Positions 8,211 to 16,829 of a stretch of DNA of 40,347 bases are shown here, piece by piece. Source of the DNA: Clostridia bacterium. GTDB taxonomy: Bacteria; Bacillota; Sulfobacillia; SLMV01. The notes beneath the pieces are model-generated. The model did not search any database. It had not been told where the DNA came from and saw nothing but the letters and a program-made list of their open reading frames with translations. The stretch covers positions 1 through 40,347 of the forward strand of contig PUMM01000136.1 in assembly GCA_003551365.1 (NCBI GenBank). The letters are read 5' to 3'. Numbering within the stretch: position 1 is the first letter of the stretch; every line of letters begins with the position of its first letter. The translations under genes were made by a program, and so were the position numbers.

Positions 8211-9047
8211 ATGGCACGAGAAAGACTCTGGAGCAGACTGGAGAGCGACATCCGGGCAGTCACTGCAGACTTTCGCGGGGTTATGACGATCCATCTGGTG
8301 GAGCTCGCAGGGGATCGCCGTATGGATGTGGCCGGTGAGCAGGTGCTGGCCGCTGGCAGTGCCATAAAGATTCCTGTGCTCATGCAGCTTTATCGGCGGG
8401 CGCATCGCCGCGAGCTGGATCTGGACGATCCTTACCGGGTGCGGGACGATGACGTCGTCGGAGGCAGTGGTGTCCTGCAGCACCTCGAGGGAGAGGTCCA
8501 GCTGAGCCTGCGGGATATGGCCATCCTCATGATAAACCTGAGCGATAATGTGGCCACGAACATATGTATCGACCGGGCCGGGATGGAGTCAGTCAACGGC
8601 ATGCTCGATGAGTTGGGCTGCACGGAGAGTCGGTTGCGCCGCAGAATGATCGATGCCGAGGCAGTCCGCAGCGGACGCGAGAACACCTCGACGGCGAGAG
8701 AGATGGCACGCTGGCTGGAGGTTCTGTACCGGGGACAGTGGGAGGATGAATCCCTGTGCGCAGAGGTCGTGTCGGTACTGCGCAAGCCCAAGGATAGCCC
8801 CATCCGGGCAGGCGTACCGGCCGATATCCCCATCGCTGGCAAGACCGGTGGCCTGCCGGGCGTGCGCTGCGAGGTGGCGGTAGTCGAACAGCAACACCGC
8901 CCGTACATTCTGTCGGTGATGACTGCCTTTGGCGTGGATGAGGACAACTCCGAGGCCATAACTGCCGTGGCCGAAACGGCACACGCCTATCTCAATGTGC
9001 TGGATGAGTGCACGGAGTTTGGCAGGGGGCTCAACCCGCGCATTTGA
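8211..9047 (+). CDS. Class A beta-lactamase-fold serine hydrolase, no signal peptide
   Basis: A 278-residue protein of the beta-lactamase2 type common in Bacillota. The three active-site motifs are intact: SxxK as S50-A-I-K53, SDN at 111-113 and KTG at 211-213. The omega-loop region reads MIDAEA followed by GRENTSTA, which resembles the Bacillota serine-hydrolase group rather than the ExxLN motif of true class A penicillinases, so deacylating activity on beta-lactams is doubtful. No N-terminal signal peptide or membrane helix is visible: the protein begins MARERLWSRL and should stay in the cytoplasm, where peptidoglycan is not available. Start ATG 8211 has AGGAGGTGG 8 bases upstream. The gene converges on thiI. 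A peptide or amide hydrolase role is possible, and the substrate is unknown. Confidence 0.8.
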   Translation: MARERLWSRLESDIRAVTADFRGVMTIHLVELAGDRRMDVAGEQVLAAGSAIKIPVLMQLYRRAHRRELDLDDPYRVRDDDVVGGSGVLQHLEGEVQLSLRDMAILMINLSDNVATNICIDRAGMESVNGMLDELGCTESRLRRRMIDAEAVRSGRENTSTAREMARWLEVLYRGQWEDESLCAEVVSVLRKPKDSPIRAGVPADIPIAGKTGGLPGVRCEVAVVEQQHRPYILSVMTAFGVDEDNSEAITAVAETAHAYLNVLDECTEFGRGLNPRI

Positions 9048-9093
9048 TTACCCACCCTCCAGGGTGAAGAGAATCGGGCTGCCCCCGTCTCCC

Positions 9094-10314
9094 TCAGCGG
9101 CGGGGGTCAGCTCCGTTATGGCGCAGATCTCCCCGTGCATCGAACTCGAGGGACATGAACATTTCCTCCGGATTTTCCGGAAAGTTCAGGGCAGCATTGT
9201 CCTCCGCCCGAAGTACCTCCGGGAGGGAGGGGCGTGTCTTCGGATGGGCCGGCACGAAAAGGGTGCAGCAGTCCTCGTGTGGCCTGATTGATATGTCGTA
9301 GGTCTCAATGGAACGAGCGCGCTGCACTACTTCGTCTTTGTCCAGACCGACCAGTGGTCGCAGCACCGGCATATCCACCGATGCATTGGTGACAATGAGG
9401 TTTTCCAGGGTCTGACTGGCGACCTGCCCCAGGCTCTCTCCCGTCACCAGGGCACCGATCCCTCTGTGCTGCGCCAGACGCTCGGCGGCTCGGAGCATGG
9501 TCCGGCGCATAACACTCAGGCTCAGCCGCTCCGGACAGTTCCGGCTTATTTTCTCCTGCAGAGAGGTGAAGTGGAAGAGGTGCAGTACCATTCCATCATT
9601 GCTCGGGGCTAGTCTGGCAGCCAGATCCTCTGCCTTCTTCTGGGCGCGCGGCCCGGTAAAAGGGGGTGTGTGAAAATGTACGGCTTCCATTTTCAGCCCC
9701 CTCTTCATCATGTACCAGGCGGCCACCGGACTGTCGATGCCGCCGGATAGCAGAGCCAGTGCTCGCCCGGAGCTGCCCACCGGCAGTCCTCCCGGTCCCT
9801 GAACCACCCGGCCCATGAGATAGGCTCCGTCGGGGCGGATTTCCGCCTGCAGTCGGAGATCAGGTTCGTGCAGGTCGACGGACAGTCCGGGAACGTTGCG
9901 GAGGACATGCGCACCGAGCCACTGGTTAATATCGGGTGAAGTGCGGTGGTAGGTCTTATCTGCCCGCCTGGCCTCGATTTTGAAGGTGAATTCTCCATCG
10001 GACTCCCCGGCGGCAGCCTCTGCCACCTGCAGGGCGGCGGCAGCGATCCGTTCATCGTCCACGGGGACGCGTAGGGCCGGACTGAGGGAGACGATCCCGA
10101 AAACCCGACGCAGGCGCGATAGCAGTTCCTCCTCGTTGCCCACAGCGGTGACATACATCCTTCCCGACTCCCGCCTGACCTTCGCACCCTGCGGGAGAAC
10201 ATTCTTCATGTTGTGAACGAGGCGTCTCTCGAACTCGCCCCGGTTTTGCTTTTTCAGGGCTATCTCTCCGAAACGCACCAGTATGACATTTTCTGTTCTG
10301 GCATCCTGCTGCAT
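9094..10314 (-). CDS. thiI: tRNA 4-thiouridine synthetase ThiI (no rhodanese domain)
   Basis: A 406-residue protein that adenylates U8 of tRNA and replaces its oxygen with sulfur; in many bacteria it also supplies sulfur for the thiamine thiazole. An N-terminal ferredoxin-like plus THUMP region covers about 1-165, followed by a PP-loop ATPase domain with SGGIDS at 190-195. The later conserved segment EDCCTLF has the Cys equivalent to E. coli Cys344. The C-terminal rhodanese domain found in E. coli ThiI is absent, as is usual in Bacillota, so sulfur must come directly from a dedicated cysteine desulfurase. That gene lies just upstream and ends 3 bases before this start. The pair is certainly one unit. 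ATG 10314 is the start. Confidence 0.95.
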   Translation of the reverse strand: MQQDARTENVILVRFGEIALKKQNRGEFERRLVHNMKNVLPQGAKVRRESGRMYVTAVGNEEELLSRLRRVFGIVSLSPALRVPVDDERIAAAALQVAEAAAGESDGEFTFKIEARRADKTYHRTSPDINQWLGAHVLRNVPGLSVDLHEPDLRLQAEIRPDGAYLMGRVVQGPGGLPVGSSGRALALLSGGIDSPVAAWYMMKRGLKMEAVHFHTPPFTGPRAQKKAEDLAARLAPSNDGMVLHLFHFTSLQEKISRNCPERLSLSVMRRTMLRAAERLAQHRGIGALVTGESLGQVASQTLENLIVTNASVDMPVLRPLVGLDKDEVVQRARSIETYDISIRPHEDCCTLFVPAHPKTRPSLPEVLRAEDNAALNFPENPEEMFMSLEFDARGDLRHNGADPRR

Positions 10315-10317
10315 GGT

Positions 10318-11511
10318 TTACCCCCCTCGCCCGCTCATGCGCAACAGCGTCGGGACTATGTCGGCCAGGACTTCTGCGGTGTACTCGATCTCCTCTTGCG
10401 TATTGCGGGGAGACAGGCTCAGACGAATGGCGCTCTCCGGCACACCCTCCTCCACTGGCATGGATTGGAGGGTCCCCGGATGCCCGGATCCGCGAGAAGA
10501 ACAGGCCGCCCCGGTTGATGCGTAGATCTGTCGTTCGGCCAGGGCGTGCACCAGTACCTCACCCGGGAGGCCCGGAAAGGACACGCTGAGAATGTGCGGT
10601 GCCCCTCGGTCCTCATTTGCATCTGCCCCCGGCCCGTTGATGTGTGCCTGCGGGACTCTGTCGCAGATATGAAGTGCCAGTTTCCATCGCAGGGTGCGCA
10701 GCCGGCGATATGCGCCTCTTCCGGTATCAGTGAGCCAGCGAGCGGCAACGGCGGCGCCGGAAATGGCCGTCGTGTTCTCGGTGCCCGAACGAAGACCGCG
10801 TTCCTGTCCACCGCCGGCGAGCAGGGGTGGTATCTGCAGGCCGCGGCGCAGGTAGAGGGCACCAGCCCCCTTGGGTCCGTGGAACTTGTGGGCCGAGAGG
10901 CTGGCCAGGTCGCATCCCAGGGCAGAGGGTTGGAAGTCCATCCACCCGACTGCCTGCACTGCATCAATGTGCAGGAGGGGGCGCGGTGCGGGGCGGTCGG
11001 CTATGGCCGAGGCCACCTCCCGCAATGGCTGTACGCTGCCCACCTCATTGTTCACTGCCATAATCGAGCACAGTACCGTATCGCCGCGCAGGGTTGCGCG
11101 AAAGTGTTCGTGATCTATGCGTCCCTCCCGGTCAGCGGGGAGATAACTGACTTCTGCTCCCTCCTCTTCCAGTGCGGCACATACCCGCAGGACCGAGGGG
11201 TGTTCTACTGCCGTCGTGACAATGTGATTTCCCCGGTGTCGATAGGCCCCAAATGCACAGCGAAGTGCTGTGTTGTTGGCCTCGGTGGCTCCGGAGGTGA
11301 AGATGATTTCTTCCGGTCGGGCCCCCAACAGTTCGGCCGTCGCCTGCCGATCCTCCTCGAGCCGTTCCTCCGCCTGTGCGCCGGGGGTGTGCAGCGAGGA
11401 GGGATTGGCGAAACCGAGCTGCATGGATGCCTCCATGGCTTCCCGCACTGCGCGGAGCGGCCGCGTGGTTGCACTGTTGTCGAGATAGACATAGTCGTTC
11501 TGCGTCATCAT
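10318..11511 (-). CDS. Cysteine desulfurase, NifS/IscS family, partner of ThiI
   Basis: A 397-residue PLP enzyme that removes sulfur from L-cysteine as a persulfide. The N-terminal YLDNSATTRP is family-typical. K209 in SLSAHKFHGPKG binds PLP, H104 and the HIDAVQ segment (181-186) contact it, and the mobile-loop catalytic Cys is C337 in GAACSSRGSGHP. The protein lacks any fusion. Its stop lies 3 bases before thiI, and the Bacillota nifZ/yrvO-thiI-type arrangement implies that it hands sulfur to ThiI for tRNA s4U. The start is the first of two adjacent ATGs (11511), with GGAGG 9 bases upstream. General Fe-S cluster supply cannot be excluded, but no scaffold gene is nearby. Confidence 0.93.
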   Translation of the reverse strand: MMTQNDYVYLDNSATTRPLRAVREAMEASMQLGFANPSSLHTPGAQAEERLEEDRQATAELLGARPEEIIFTSGATEANNTALRCAFGAYRHRGNHIVTTAVEHPSVLRVCAALEEEGAEVSYLPADREGRIDHEHFRATLRGDTVLCSIMAVNNEVGSVQPLREVASAIADRPAPRPLLHIDAVQAVGWMDFQPSALGCDLASLSAHKFHGPKGAGALYLRRGLQIPPLLAGGGQERGLRSGTENTTAISGAAVAARWLTDTGRGAYRRLRTLRWKLALHICDRVPQAHINGPGADANEDRGAPHILSVSFPGLPGEVLVHALAERQIYASTGAACSSRGSGHPGTLQSMPVEEGVPESAIRLSLSPRNTQEEIEYTAEVLADIVPTLLRMSGRGG

Positions 11512-11603
11512 GCCGATGTGCCTCCACGAGTGGGATGAGATGCAATGCGATGTTACTACAAAGCCCGGAGGTGTTCAACGAGCGCCGCCCTGTCGCTCCG
11601 GTG

Positions 11604-11852
11604 TCAGAAGAGCTCAATCCCCGGCAGAAGGATGTTCCTCACCGGAGCAAGAAGTCGCCCGGCGGCGATGATCCAGTCGGTGAAAGTGGTAGGGGAAACC
11701 CCCACGATCGTCGCGACGGAGATATACAATGCCAGACACCACACCAGCAGGAAGGTGAAGAATTCGCGCCACAGCCCCGCACGGGCAGCTGGAATTCCGT
11801 CGTAGATGACAATTGCCAGCAATCCGGCGATGAGGAGCAGGAGCCCGGCCAC
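11604..11852 (-). CDS. Small two-helix membrane protein in the ger operon, candidate D subunit
   Basis: An 82-residue hydrophobic protein with two predicted membrane helices (about 3-20 and 29-52) and a short amphipathic tail. GTG 11852 starts 1 base after the gerC stop, with GGGAGGAG inside the end of gerC as ribosome site, so it is translated as the fourth gene of the germinant-receptor operon. Many GerA-type operons are known to carry a small two-helix D protein (GerKD in B. subtilis, GerUD in B. megaterium) that modulates receptor function. Size, topology and position all fit, but D proteins diverge quickly and I cannot show homology from the sequence alone. The nearest downstream gene is the cysteine desulfurase, 92 bases on. 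Confidence 0.6.
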   Translation of the reverse strand: MAGLLLLIAGLLAIVIYDGIPAARAGLWREFFTFLLVWCLALYISVATIVGVSPTTFTDWIIAAGRLLAPVRNILLPGIELF

Positions 11853-11853
11853 C

Positions 11854-13074
11854 TCACTCCTCCCTTCCCGGCTGCACAGCGCGCATCAGCAGGCCGCTCT
11901 CCCGTATTTCTCCCTGCACCTTTACCTGTACCGGCAGCTCGCGAAATTCATCCGACCAGTCGGCCCGCACGTCCTCCCAGACTTCCGGATGCTGGCGGGC
12001 AAGACATTGGCCGAACCCGAAGACGTCTGCGGACAGGCGATCCTGCGCAGCGCGAAGTGCATCATGTATCTCACTCTCTATTTGTCCGGCCAGATCCTCC
12101 TCCATGGCCTGCCATTTGCGATAATCGAGGAAGGGATCTGCGGGAGCGGTGAGTTCCACCAGGTCGGCGCAGGCATTCACCGTCACCCGTGCGCTCGGTT
12201 GTCCATCCTGCACTTCGACCTCCATTCTTCCTGCGGCATCTGTGACGCGCAGGGTGGCCGCTTCATCCTCCTGGGTGGGATGCGGCACAATTATCTTTGT
12301 TGACTGAATCCTGTCGCGCGCCCAGGCCACCCCTCGACTCTCCCCGCGATCCATCCAACCCACCATCCGGTCGGAGGAGAAGACCGCGGTTCCATCGATG
12401 CGTATGCTCTCGCACACTTCATCCCGTGCCAGTTCTCCCTCGATGTCGCCCTCGGGTGGGCGATCGACGATGCGCAGGGCCGTGACTGCGGGCTCCAGAC
12501 CTTCGGTCTCGAGAGCCATGACGAAATCGTGCAGTTCACTGGAAACAGTCGTGCCGATGAACCGTTCGCTGGCCAGAAGGAGCCGCTCCAGCCCCAGAGC
12601 TGGCAGTCGCTGCAGTTCAAACTCCGCCTGCAGGAGTTGTTCCGCTCGTGCCTCCCGTACTACCAGCATATGCACTCTCCTGCGGGTCTCCGGGTCGCGG
12701 GTGAAGAATCCCAGTATTTCCGCTACACCTTCCCGCGCGAATTCCTCGCCCACAACCACGTGGGTGTTGTGTGCCCAAAAGGGAATTCGGGGCGACTCTT
12801 CGCGCAGGTTGGCCGATGCCTCTCCCGCGGTTCTGCCATCTGCCGATGTCAGCCAGAAGGGACGCTCCTGTAAGTCTCCGGGTTCCTCCGTCCCGATGAC
12901 GAAGGGTTTGATGATCTGTGCCGACAGTCGTATCCCATCCGTGGCAGCGTCGGGGCGATCGATGCCCACTATACTGATGAAGGCGAGAGTTTCTATCTCG
13001 CGTCGATCCCAGCACCCCACTGATACCATCGATAGGAACACGAAAATTATCAGCATTGCTATCTGATACTTCAC
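11854..13074 (-). CDS. gerC: Spore germination lipoprotein, Ger(x)C family
   Basis: A 406-residue lipoprotein subunit of a GerA-type nutrient germinant receptor, expected at the outer face of the spore inner membrane. An N-terminal signal (residues 1-20) ends in a lipobox-like VSVGC with the lipid-bearing C21, followed directly by WDRREIE, the hallmark start of mature GerC proteins. The rest shows the Ger(x)C N-terminal domain (FISIVGIDRP, PFWAHNTHVVVGEEFAREG) and the C-terminal domain near 320-400. GTG 13074 is the start: it overlaps the gerB stop as GTGA, and upstream codons in this frame run inside gerB and are not real. The lipobox has Ser at -3, slightly unusual. Confidence 0.93.
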   Translation of the reverse strand: MKYQIAMLIIFVFLSMVSVGCWDRREIETLAFISIVGIDRPDAATDGIRLSAQIIKPFVIGTEEPGDLQERPFWLTSADGRTAGEASANLREESPRIPFWAHNTHVVVGEEFAREGVAEILGFFTRDPETRRRVHMLVVREARAEQLLQAEFELQRLPALGLERLLLASERFIGTTVSSELHDFVMALETEGLEPAVTALRIVDRPPEGDIEGELARDEVCESIRIDGTAVFSSDRMVGWMDRGESRGVAWARDRIQSTKIIVPHPTQEDEAATLRVTDAAGRMEVEVQDGQPSARVTVNACADLVELTAPADPFLDYRKWQAMEEDLAGQIESEIHDALRAAQDRLSADVFGFGQCLARQHPEVWEDVRADWSDEFRELPVQVKVQGEIRESGLLMRAVQPGREE

Positions 13075-14171
13075 CGTTCGTTCTCTCCTCGTGATCGCAG
13101 GATGTGTCCTCCCCAGAGCAGAGCGGTAAGAACCAGGACAGAGGTGATGCTCACCAGGGTCCATGGTTCTGCCAGCAGCCGGGCCATGTTCGCAACGTCG
13201 GTGAACAACAGCAGGCTGGAGGCGGTGAGCAGAACCCCGACCGGATAACTCAGATGACGCCAGCGCACCAGGCCCCCGATCTGCTGTAGGCAGGTGCAGA
13301 AGCCCCAGATCATGAGAGATATCTTTACTCCGGTACTCAGTACCCAGGAGGCCAACAGGACAGACTCCACTCGTTCGAAGAATTCCCCGACCCGGACCAT
13401 TCTGGCCAGCAGGAAGGCCTGCAAACCCAGGGCATCGAGAGTGGGTCCAAAAATGCCGACCATGATCAGGCACATGATGGTCATGAACAGGCCGTTGGCG
13501 GCGGTGAATATCACGGCAAATCGGGTGGCCTTCTCCGGTGCGCGGAGATGGGGAATGAGTAATCCCAGTACTATGAACTCCAGATAGAACATGAACTCGA
13601 TGGTCGTGGCTGGGATGACTTCAGCGAGTCCATTCGGCAGGAGGGGAAGAAAACGAGTTGGATCCACCTGATCGAAGGGCAGGATCAGCAGCAGGAGAAG
13701 CAGGGCCAGGATGATGGGAAAGAGGAGTTCACCGGCGCGGGCTATGATTTCCAGTCCCCCGCGGGCAGCGTTGGCTGCGAGCAGCGTGATACCGGCAATG
13801 AACACGGTGAGGGGTGTGTGCGGCATTATGGACATGGTGAAGGCCTCGCCCAGCATGCGGGCGGAATATGCTCCGACGAAGAGAAAATAGGCGGCCAGGG
13901 TGATCCCGATTCCCACCCGTACGGGACCCCCCAGTAGGTCGCCCGCGTATTGGATAATGCTTCGATCCGGGTACTTCTCTCCCAGCCGGCACACGGCAAC
14001 GACAAAAATGACGGCGACGGCCGCGCTCACTGCATCCGCGATCCAGAGATCCCGGGTGGGGGGTGAGGTCATAGTGGTCGGGCATATGAGGGTGCGAGAG
14101 GCGAGGCGAGTGAAGAACATCAGCGCCAACATCTGGTAGGGCGAGATCTGCTCCCGGGTGGGTGAGTTCAT
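13071..14171 (-). CDS. gerB: Spore germination receptor permease-like subunit, GerB family
   Basis: A 366-residue integral membrane protein with about ten helices, from the GerAB/spore permease family of the APC amino-acid transporter superfamily. In characterised receptors this B subunit binds the germinant. It begins MNSPTREQISPYQMLAL, typical for the family (ISxxQ near the start). ATG 14171 overlaps the gerA stop as ATGA, which fixes the start. The open frame running 1 kb further upstream is an accident opposite gerA. The germinant (often L-alanine or another amino acid) cannot be predicted safely. Confidence 0.93.
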   Translation of the reverse strand: MNSPTREQISPYQMLALMFFTRLASRTLICPTTMTSPPTRDLWIADAVSAAVAVIFVVAVCRLGEKYPDRSIIQYAGDLLGGPVRVGIGITLAAYFLFVGAYSARMLGEAFTMSIMPHTPLTVFIAGITLLAANAARGGLEIIARAGELLFPIILALLLLLLILPFDQVDPTRFLPLLPNGLAEVIPATTIEFMFYLEFIVLGLLIPHLRAPEKATRFAVIFTAANGLFMTIMCLIMVGIFGPTLDALGLQAFLLARMVRVGEFFERVESVLLASWVLSTGVKISLMIWGFCTCLQQIGGLVRWRHLSYPVGVLLTASSLLLFTDVANMARLLAEPWTLVSITSVLVLTALLWGGHILRSRGENER

Positions 14172-15766
14172 GTCTTTCTCTCGCCTCCGGTATGTCTGCC
14201 CTGCGGCGGCTCCGGACGCGCTCCGGGAACCCCTCGCTCGGCCTTTTCGGCTATCAGCTCGGGCCGGTGGTCCATGCCCCACCAGGGGGCACGCACCAGT
14301 GTATCCTTGAGTTCTGACAGGATCGTCGGACTGACGGGTTCCAGGTAGGGTACCCCGAGCGAGCGAATGGAAACCAGGTGTATCAGCAGGGCAAACAGGG
14401 CCCAGTAGACTCCGAACAGGCCGAGGGTGCCGGCAAGAATAACGAACGGGAAGCGCAGCAGGCGCGCCGATATTGCCAGGGAGAAACCGGGGGTCGCAAA
14501 CGACGCTATGGCGGTCATGGCCACCACTATGATCATGGCCGAAGACACCAGACCGGCCTGTACGGCTGTCTCTCCGAGGATGAGAACCCCGACGATGCTG
14601 ATGGCTGGTCCGATGATGCGCGGCAGGCGAATTCCCGCTTCCCGCAGTACCTCGAAGAAGGCCTCCATGAGTATGGCTTCTATCGCGGCGGGAAAAGGAA
14701 TCCCCTCCCGCTGCGCTGCCAGCCGTACCAACAGCGTGGTGGGCAGAAGCTCCTGGTGAAAGGTGGTCACGGCCACATAGAACGAGGGCAGCACCAGAGA
14801 GAGCACAAATACGGTCAGGCGAAAGGCGCGCAGAATGGAGCCAGCGTGCCACTTCTCGAAATAGTCCTCTGAGGCCGAAAGGAACGAAAAGAAGGTGATG
14901 GGGGCCAGGAGTACGAAGGGCGTCCCGTCGACGATCATGACCACCCGGCCCTCGAAAAGTGCCCCCACCGCGCGGTCCAGCCGCTCGCTCCGCAATACAG
15001 TGGGAAAGGGAGAGTAGGGAGCATCCTCGACCAACTCCTCCAGATGTCCACTTTCCTGTATGCTGTCCATCTCCACTGCATCCAGTCGCGTGCGGACCTC
15101 CTGTACCACCTCTTCCCGAACCAGGGTCTTCACGTAGGCGAGCGCGACGTGGGTGCGGCTGACGTTCCCCAGGGTTCGCTCTTCTATCCACAGGCGGGGG
15201 TCACGGACCCGACGGCGCAGCAGGCTGGTGTTGGTCCGAAGGTTTTCGTTGAAACCCTCCTTGGAACCGCGTATGCTGGCCTCGGTCTCGGGTTCTTCCA
15301 CGGCCCTTTCCTTGTGTTCGACCACGCTGGAGTAAAGACCGGTGCGACGCCCCTGTACGATTATCGCACAGCTCCCGCGCGTCAGGGCCCGGAGCAGTTC
15401 GGTCATGTCATCGGTTTCCCACACCTGGCAGGCCGTCAACAGGCGCTCTTTCAGGACGGTGTGAGCGCGGGCCGGCGAGCTGAGTTGAACATCAGATACG
15501 TCTGTGATGCGGGCAACGATATTGGTGCTGAGAATCCGGTGGTCCACCAGGCCGTCTATGTGTGCGACCAGCACCTGCAGACCGGTGTGCAGCTTCAATG
15601 GACGCACCACCACGTCGCCGCTGTGTCCGAAGGCGTCGAGTATATAGGATTCGTTTTTCCGGAGATCGGGGCTGATGGGAACCCGTTCACGCTTTTGATC
15701 CGTCACGGATCTCCCGTGCCGCATTCCGAGTCCGGACAGTATCTTACCCAGGAGTTTCCTCAACAC
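14168..15766 (-). CDS. gerA: Spore germination receptor subunit, GerA family
   Basis: A 532-residue A subunit of a GerA-type receptor. A large soluble N-terminal part (about 1-290) opens with NESYILDAFGHSGDVVVRPL and contains the conserved NENLRTNTSLLRRRV and GNVSRTHVALAY segments. It is followed by about five membrane helices and a short cytoplasmic tail with WWGMDHRPE. A subunits oligomerise into a ligand-gated ion channel in the spore membrane. Start codon is uncertain among TTG 15769, GTG 15766 and TTG 15763. GTG 15766 is preferred because GGTGAG lies 5 bases upstream. It is the first gene of the ger operon. Expression is expected in the forespore under sigma-G, but I found no convincing sigma-G promoter upstream. 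Confidence 0.95.
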   Translation of the reverse strand: MLRKLLGKILSGLGMRHGRSVTDQKRERVPISPDLRKNESYILDAFGHSGDVVVRPLKLHTGLQVLVAHIDGLVDHRILSTNIVARITDVSDVQLSSPARAHTVLKERLLTACQVWETDDMTELLRALTRGSCAIIVQGRRTGLYSSVVEHKERAVEEPETEASIRGSKEGFNENLRTNTSLLRRRVRDPRLWIEERTLGNVSRTHVALAYVKTLVREEVVQEVRTRLDAVEMDSIQESGHLEELVEDAPYSPFPTVLRSERLDRAVGALFEGRVVMIVDGTPFVLLAPITFFSFLSASEDYFEKWHAGSILRAFRLTVFVLSLVLPSFYVAVTTFHQELLPTTLLVRLAAQREGIPFPAAIEAILMEAFFEVLREAGIRLPRIIGPAISIVGVLILGETAVQAGLVSSAMIIVVAMTAIASFATPGFSLAISARLLRFPFVILAGTLGLFGVYWALFALLIHLVSIRSLGVPYLEPVSPTILSELKDTLVRAPWWGMDHRPELIAEKAERGVPGARPEPPQGRHTGGERKT

Positions 15767-15907
15767 CAAATCTCACCCGCCGTTCACCGGCACTCGATCT
15801 TTTCATTAACCTCTGCATTCTGTCGATGCGCATGCTGGGAAATTCTCCGGCAATCCCTGTACGCGCTGACTGCCACGCATTCTCTCCCTCCACTCGAGCA
15901 GCATATG

Positions 15908-15936
15908 TTGACAGGAGGAATCACGGGGCATAGATT
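15908..15936 (+). promoter_or_regulatory. Sigma-A type promoter for the SHOCT-like protein gene
   Basis: A perfect TTGACA at 15908-15913 and TAGATT at 15931-15936 are 17 bases apart. It lies about 100 bases ahead of the gene beginning near 16043, in the region divergent from gerA. Confidence 0.55.
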
Positions 15937-16042
15937 CTTGAGTAGAGGACGACAAACGGCCGAAATCAGACGACAACCTCGATGAGACGTGTGCGCCCGG
16001 GCAAATCGCTCAGCAGTTGAGCGGAAAGAGATGAGGGATGCA

Positions 16043-16678
16043 ATGGTGACTCACTACACTGCGAAGTACGCCACGTTGCTGCGCAACATCGCTGATCGGG
16101 CGGGAGAGGCACTGCAGCAGGATGCTCCCGAAGGTCGGTGTGAGATTCTGGTGCGGCTGTATAACGACTATCTTCGATACCTGCAGGATCAGACCGATGA
16201 AGACCTGGCGGCTTTTGACTCCATAGAGTGGGAGCGGGGGGAAAGTCCCGAGATGGGGCTCACTGAAGTCATGATTCGAGCCGAGCACCTGGCGGCCTGG
16301 TTGGATGCGGATCGCGGTGCTGGGCGTCGGCTCCGCTTCGAAATGCCCCCCATACCCTCGGTTTCCGGGGTAGTGGATCGAGAGAGACTGGAGGCCTTTT
16401 CGCGAGAGATGCAGGATTGGGCTGTGTCAGTCTCGGAGCGAGCGGCGCGGTTTTCCCGGGAACTGTCGCATGAGGTCCCGGAAAGGATTGCGCGGTACTT
16501 CTGCAGCCATGCGGGGGATATGCCGTGCCGCGGGGAGCGGACCGCGGGCGGAAAGAAGAGCTGGCGACTGGAGATTCTAACCCGAGTGGAGAAGGGGGAT
16601 CTGACGGCAGATGAGGCTCTGCGCTTGCTGAATCCCCACCGCTGCACCCGGGATGGGGACCAGCCTTCGTCCAGCTGA
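16043..16678 (+). CDS. Uncharacterised protein with C-terminal SHOCT-like motif
   Basis: A 211-residue soluble protein that I do not recognise as a whole. There is no signal peptide or membrane helix. Residues 1-60 look helical, with a YNDYLRYLQDQ segment. Residues 115-150 are a charged helix that could form a coiled coil. Near the end, LEILTRVEKGDLTADEALRLL (roughly 176-196) matches the pattern of the short SHOCT-like helical hairpin (ILxxVxxGxIxxxEAxxLL) seen at the N-terminus of YvlB/LiaX-type envelope-stress proteins and elsewhere. Here it is C-terminal. The start could be ATG 16031 or ATG 16043; the latter has AGGG 5 bases upstream. It has its own promoter and sits between the divergent ger operon and an acetyltransferase gene. 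Confidence 0.7.
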   Translation: MVTHYTAKYATLLRNIADRAGEALQQDAPEGRCEILVRLYNDYLRYLQDQTDEDLAAFDSIEWERGESPEMGLTEVMIRAEHLAAWLDADRGAGRRLRFEMPPIPSVSGVVDRERLEAFSREMQDWAVSVSERAARFSRELSHEVPERIARYFCSHAGDMPCRGERTAGGKKSWRLEILTRVEKGDLTADEALRLLNPHRCTRDGDQPSSS

Positions 16679-16829
16679 TGGAGACACCGTGGTGCGGGTC
16701 GGCGCCCGCCGCGTCGAATTGTGTGCCGGGTGGAGGGAGGACGACGGGTGGTGACGTTCTCCTCCCCCGGATTTTTCGATATAGTGTACAGGTGTGCGGG
16801 CAGTTACTGGACGGTGAGGAGGCTGTGTC

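Noticed and set aside
8211-9047. Beta-lactam resistance gene
   Set aside because: The active-site motifs are shared with many serine hydrolases. Lack of export and of the ExxLN motif argue against a resistance role.
14172-15191. Long N-terminal extension of gerB
   Set aside because: The open frame continues 1 kb upstream, but it lies inside gerA on the same strand in another frame. The ATGA overlap at 14171 gives the real start.
15770-15990. Sigma-G promoter for the ger operon
   Set aside because: I looked on the minus strand for the sigma-G -35/-10 pattern with 17-18 spacing and found only partial matches.
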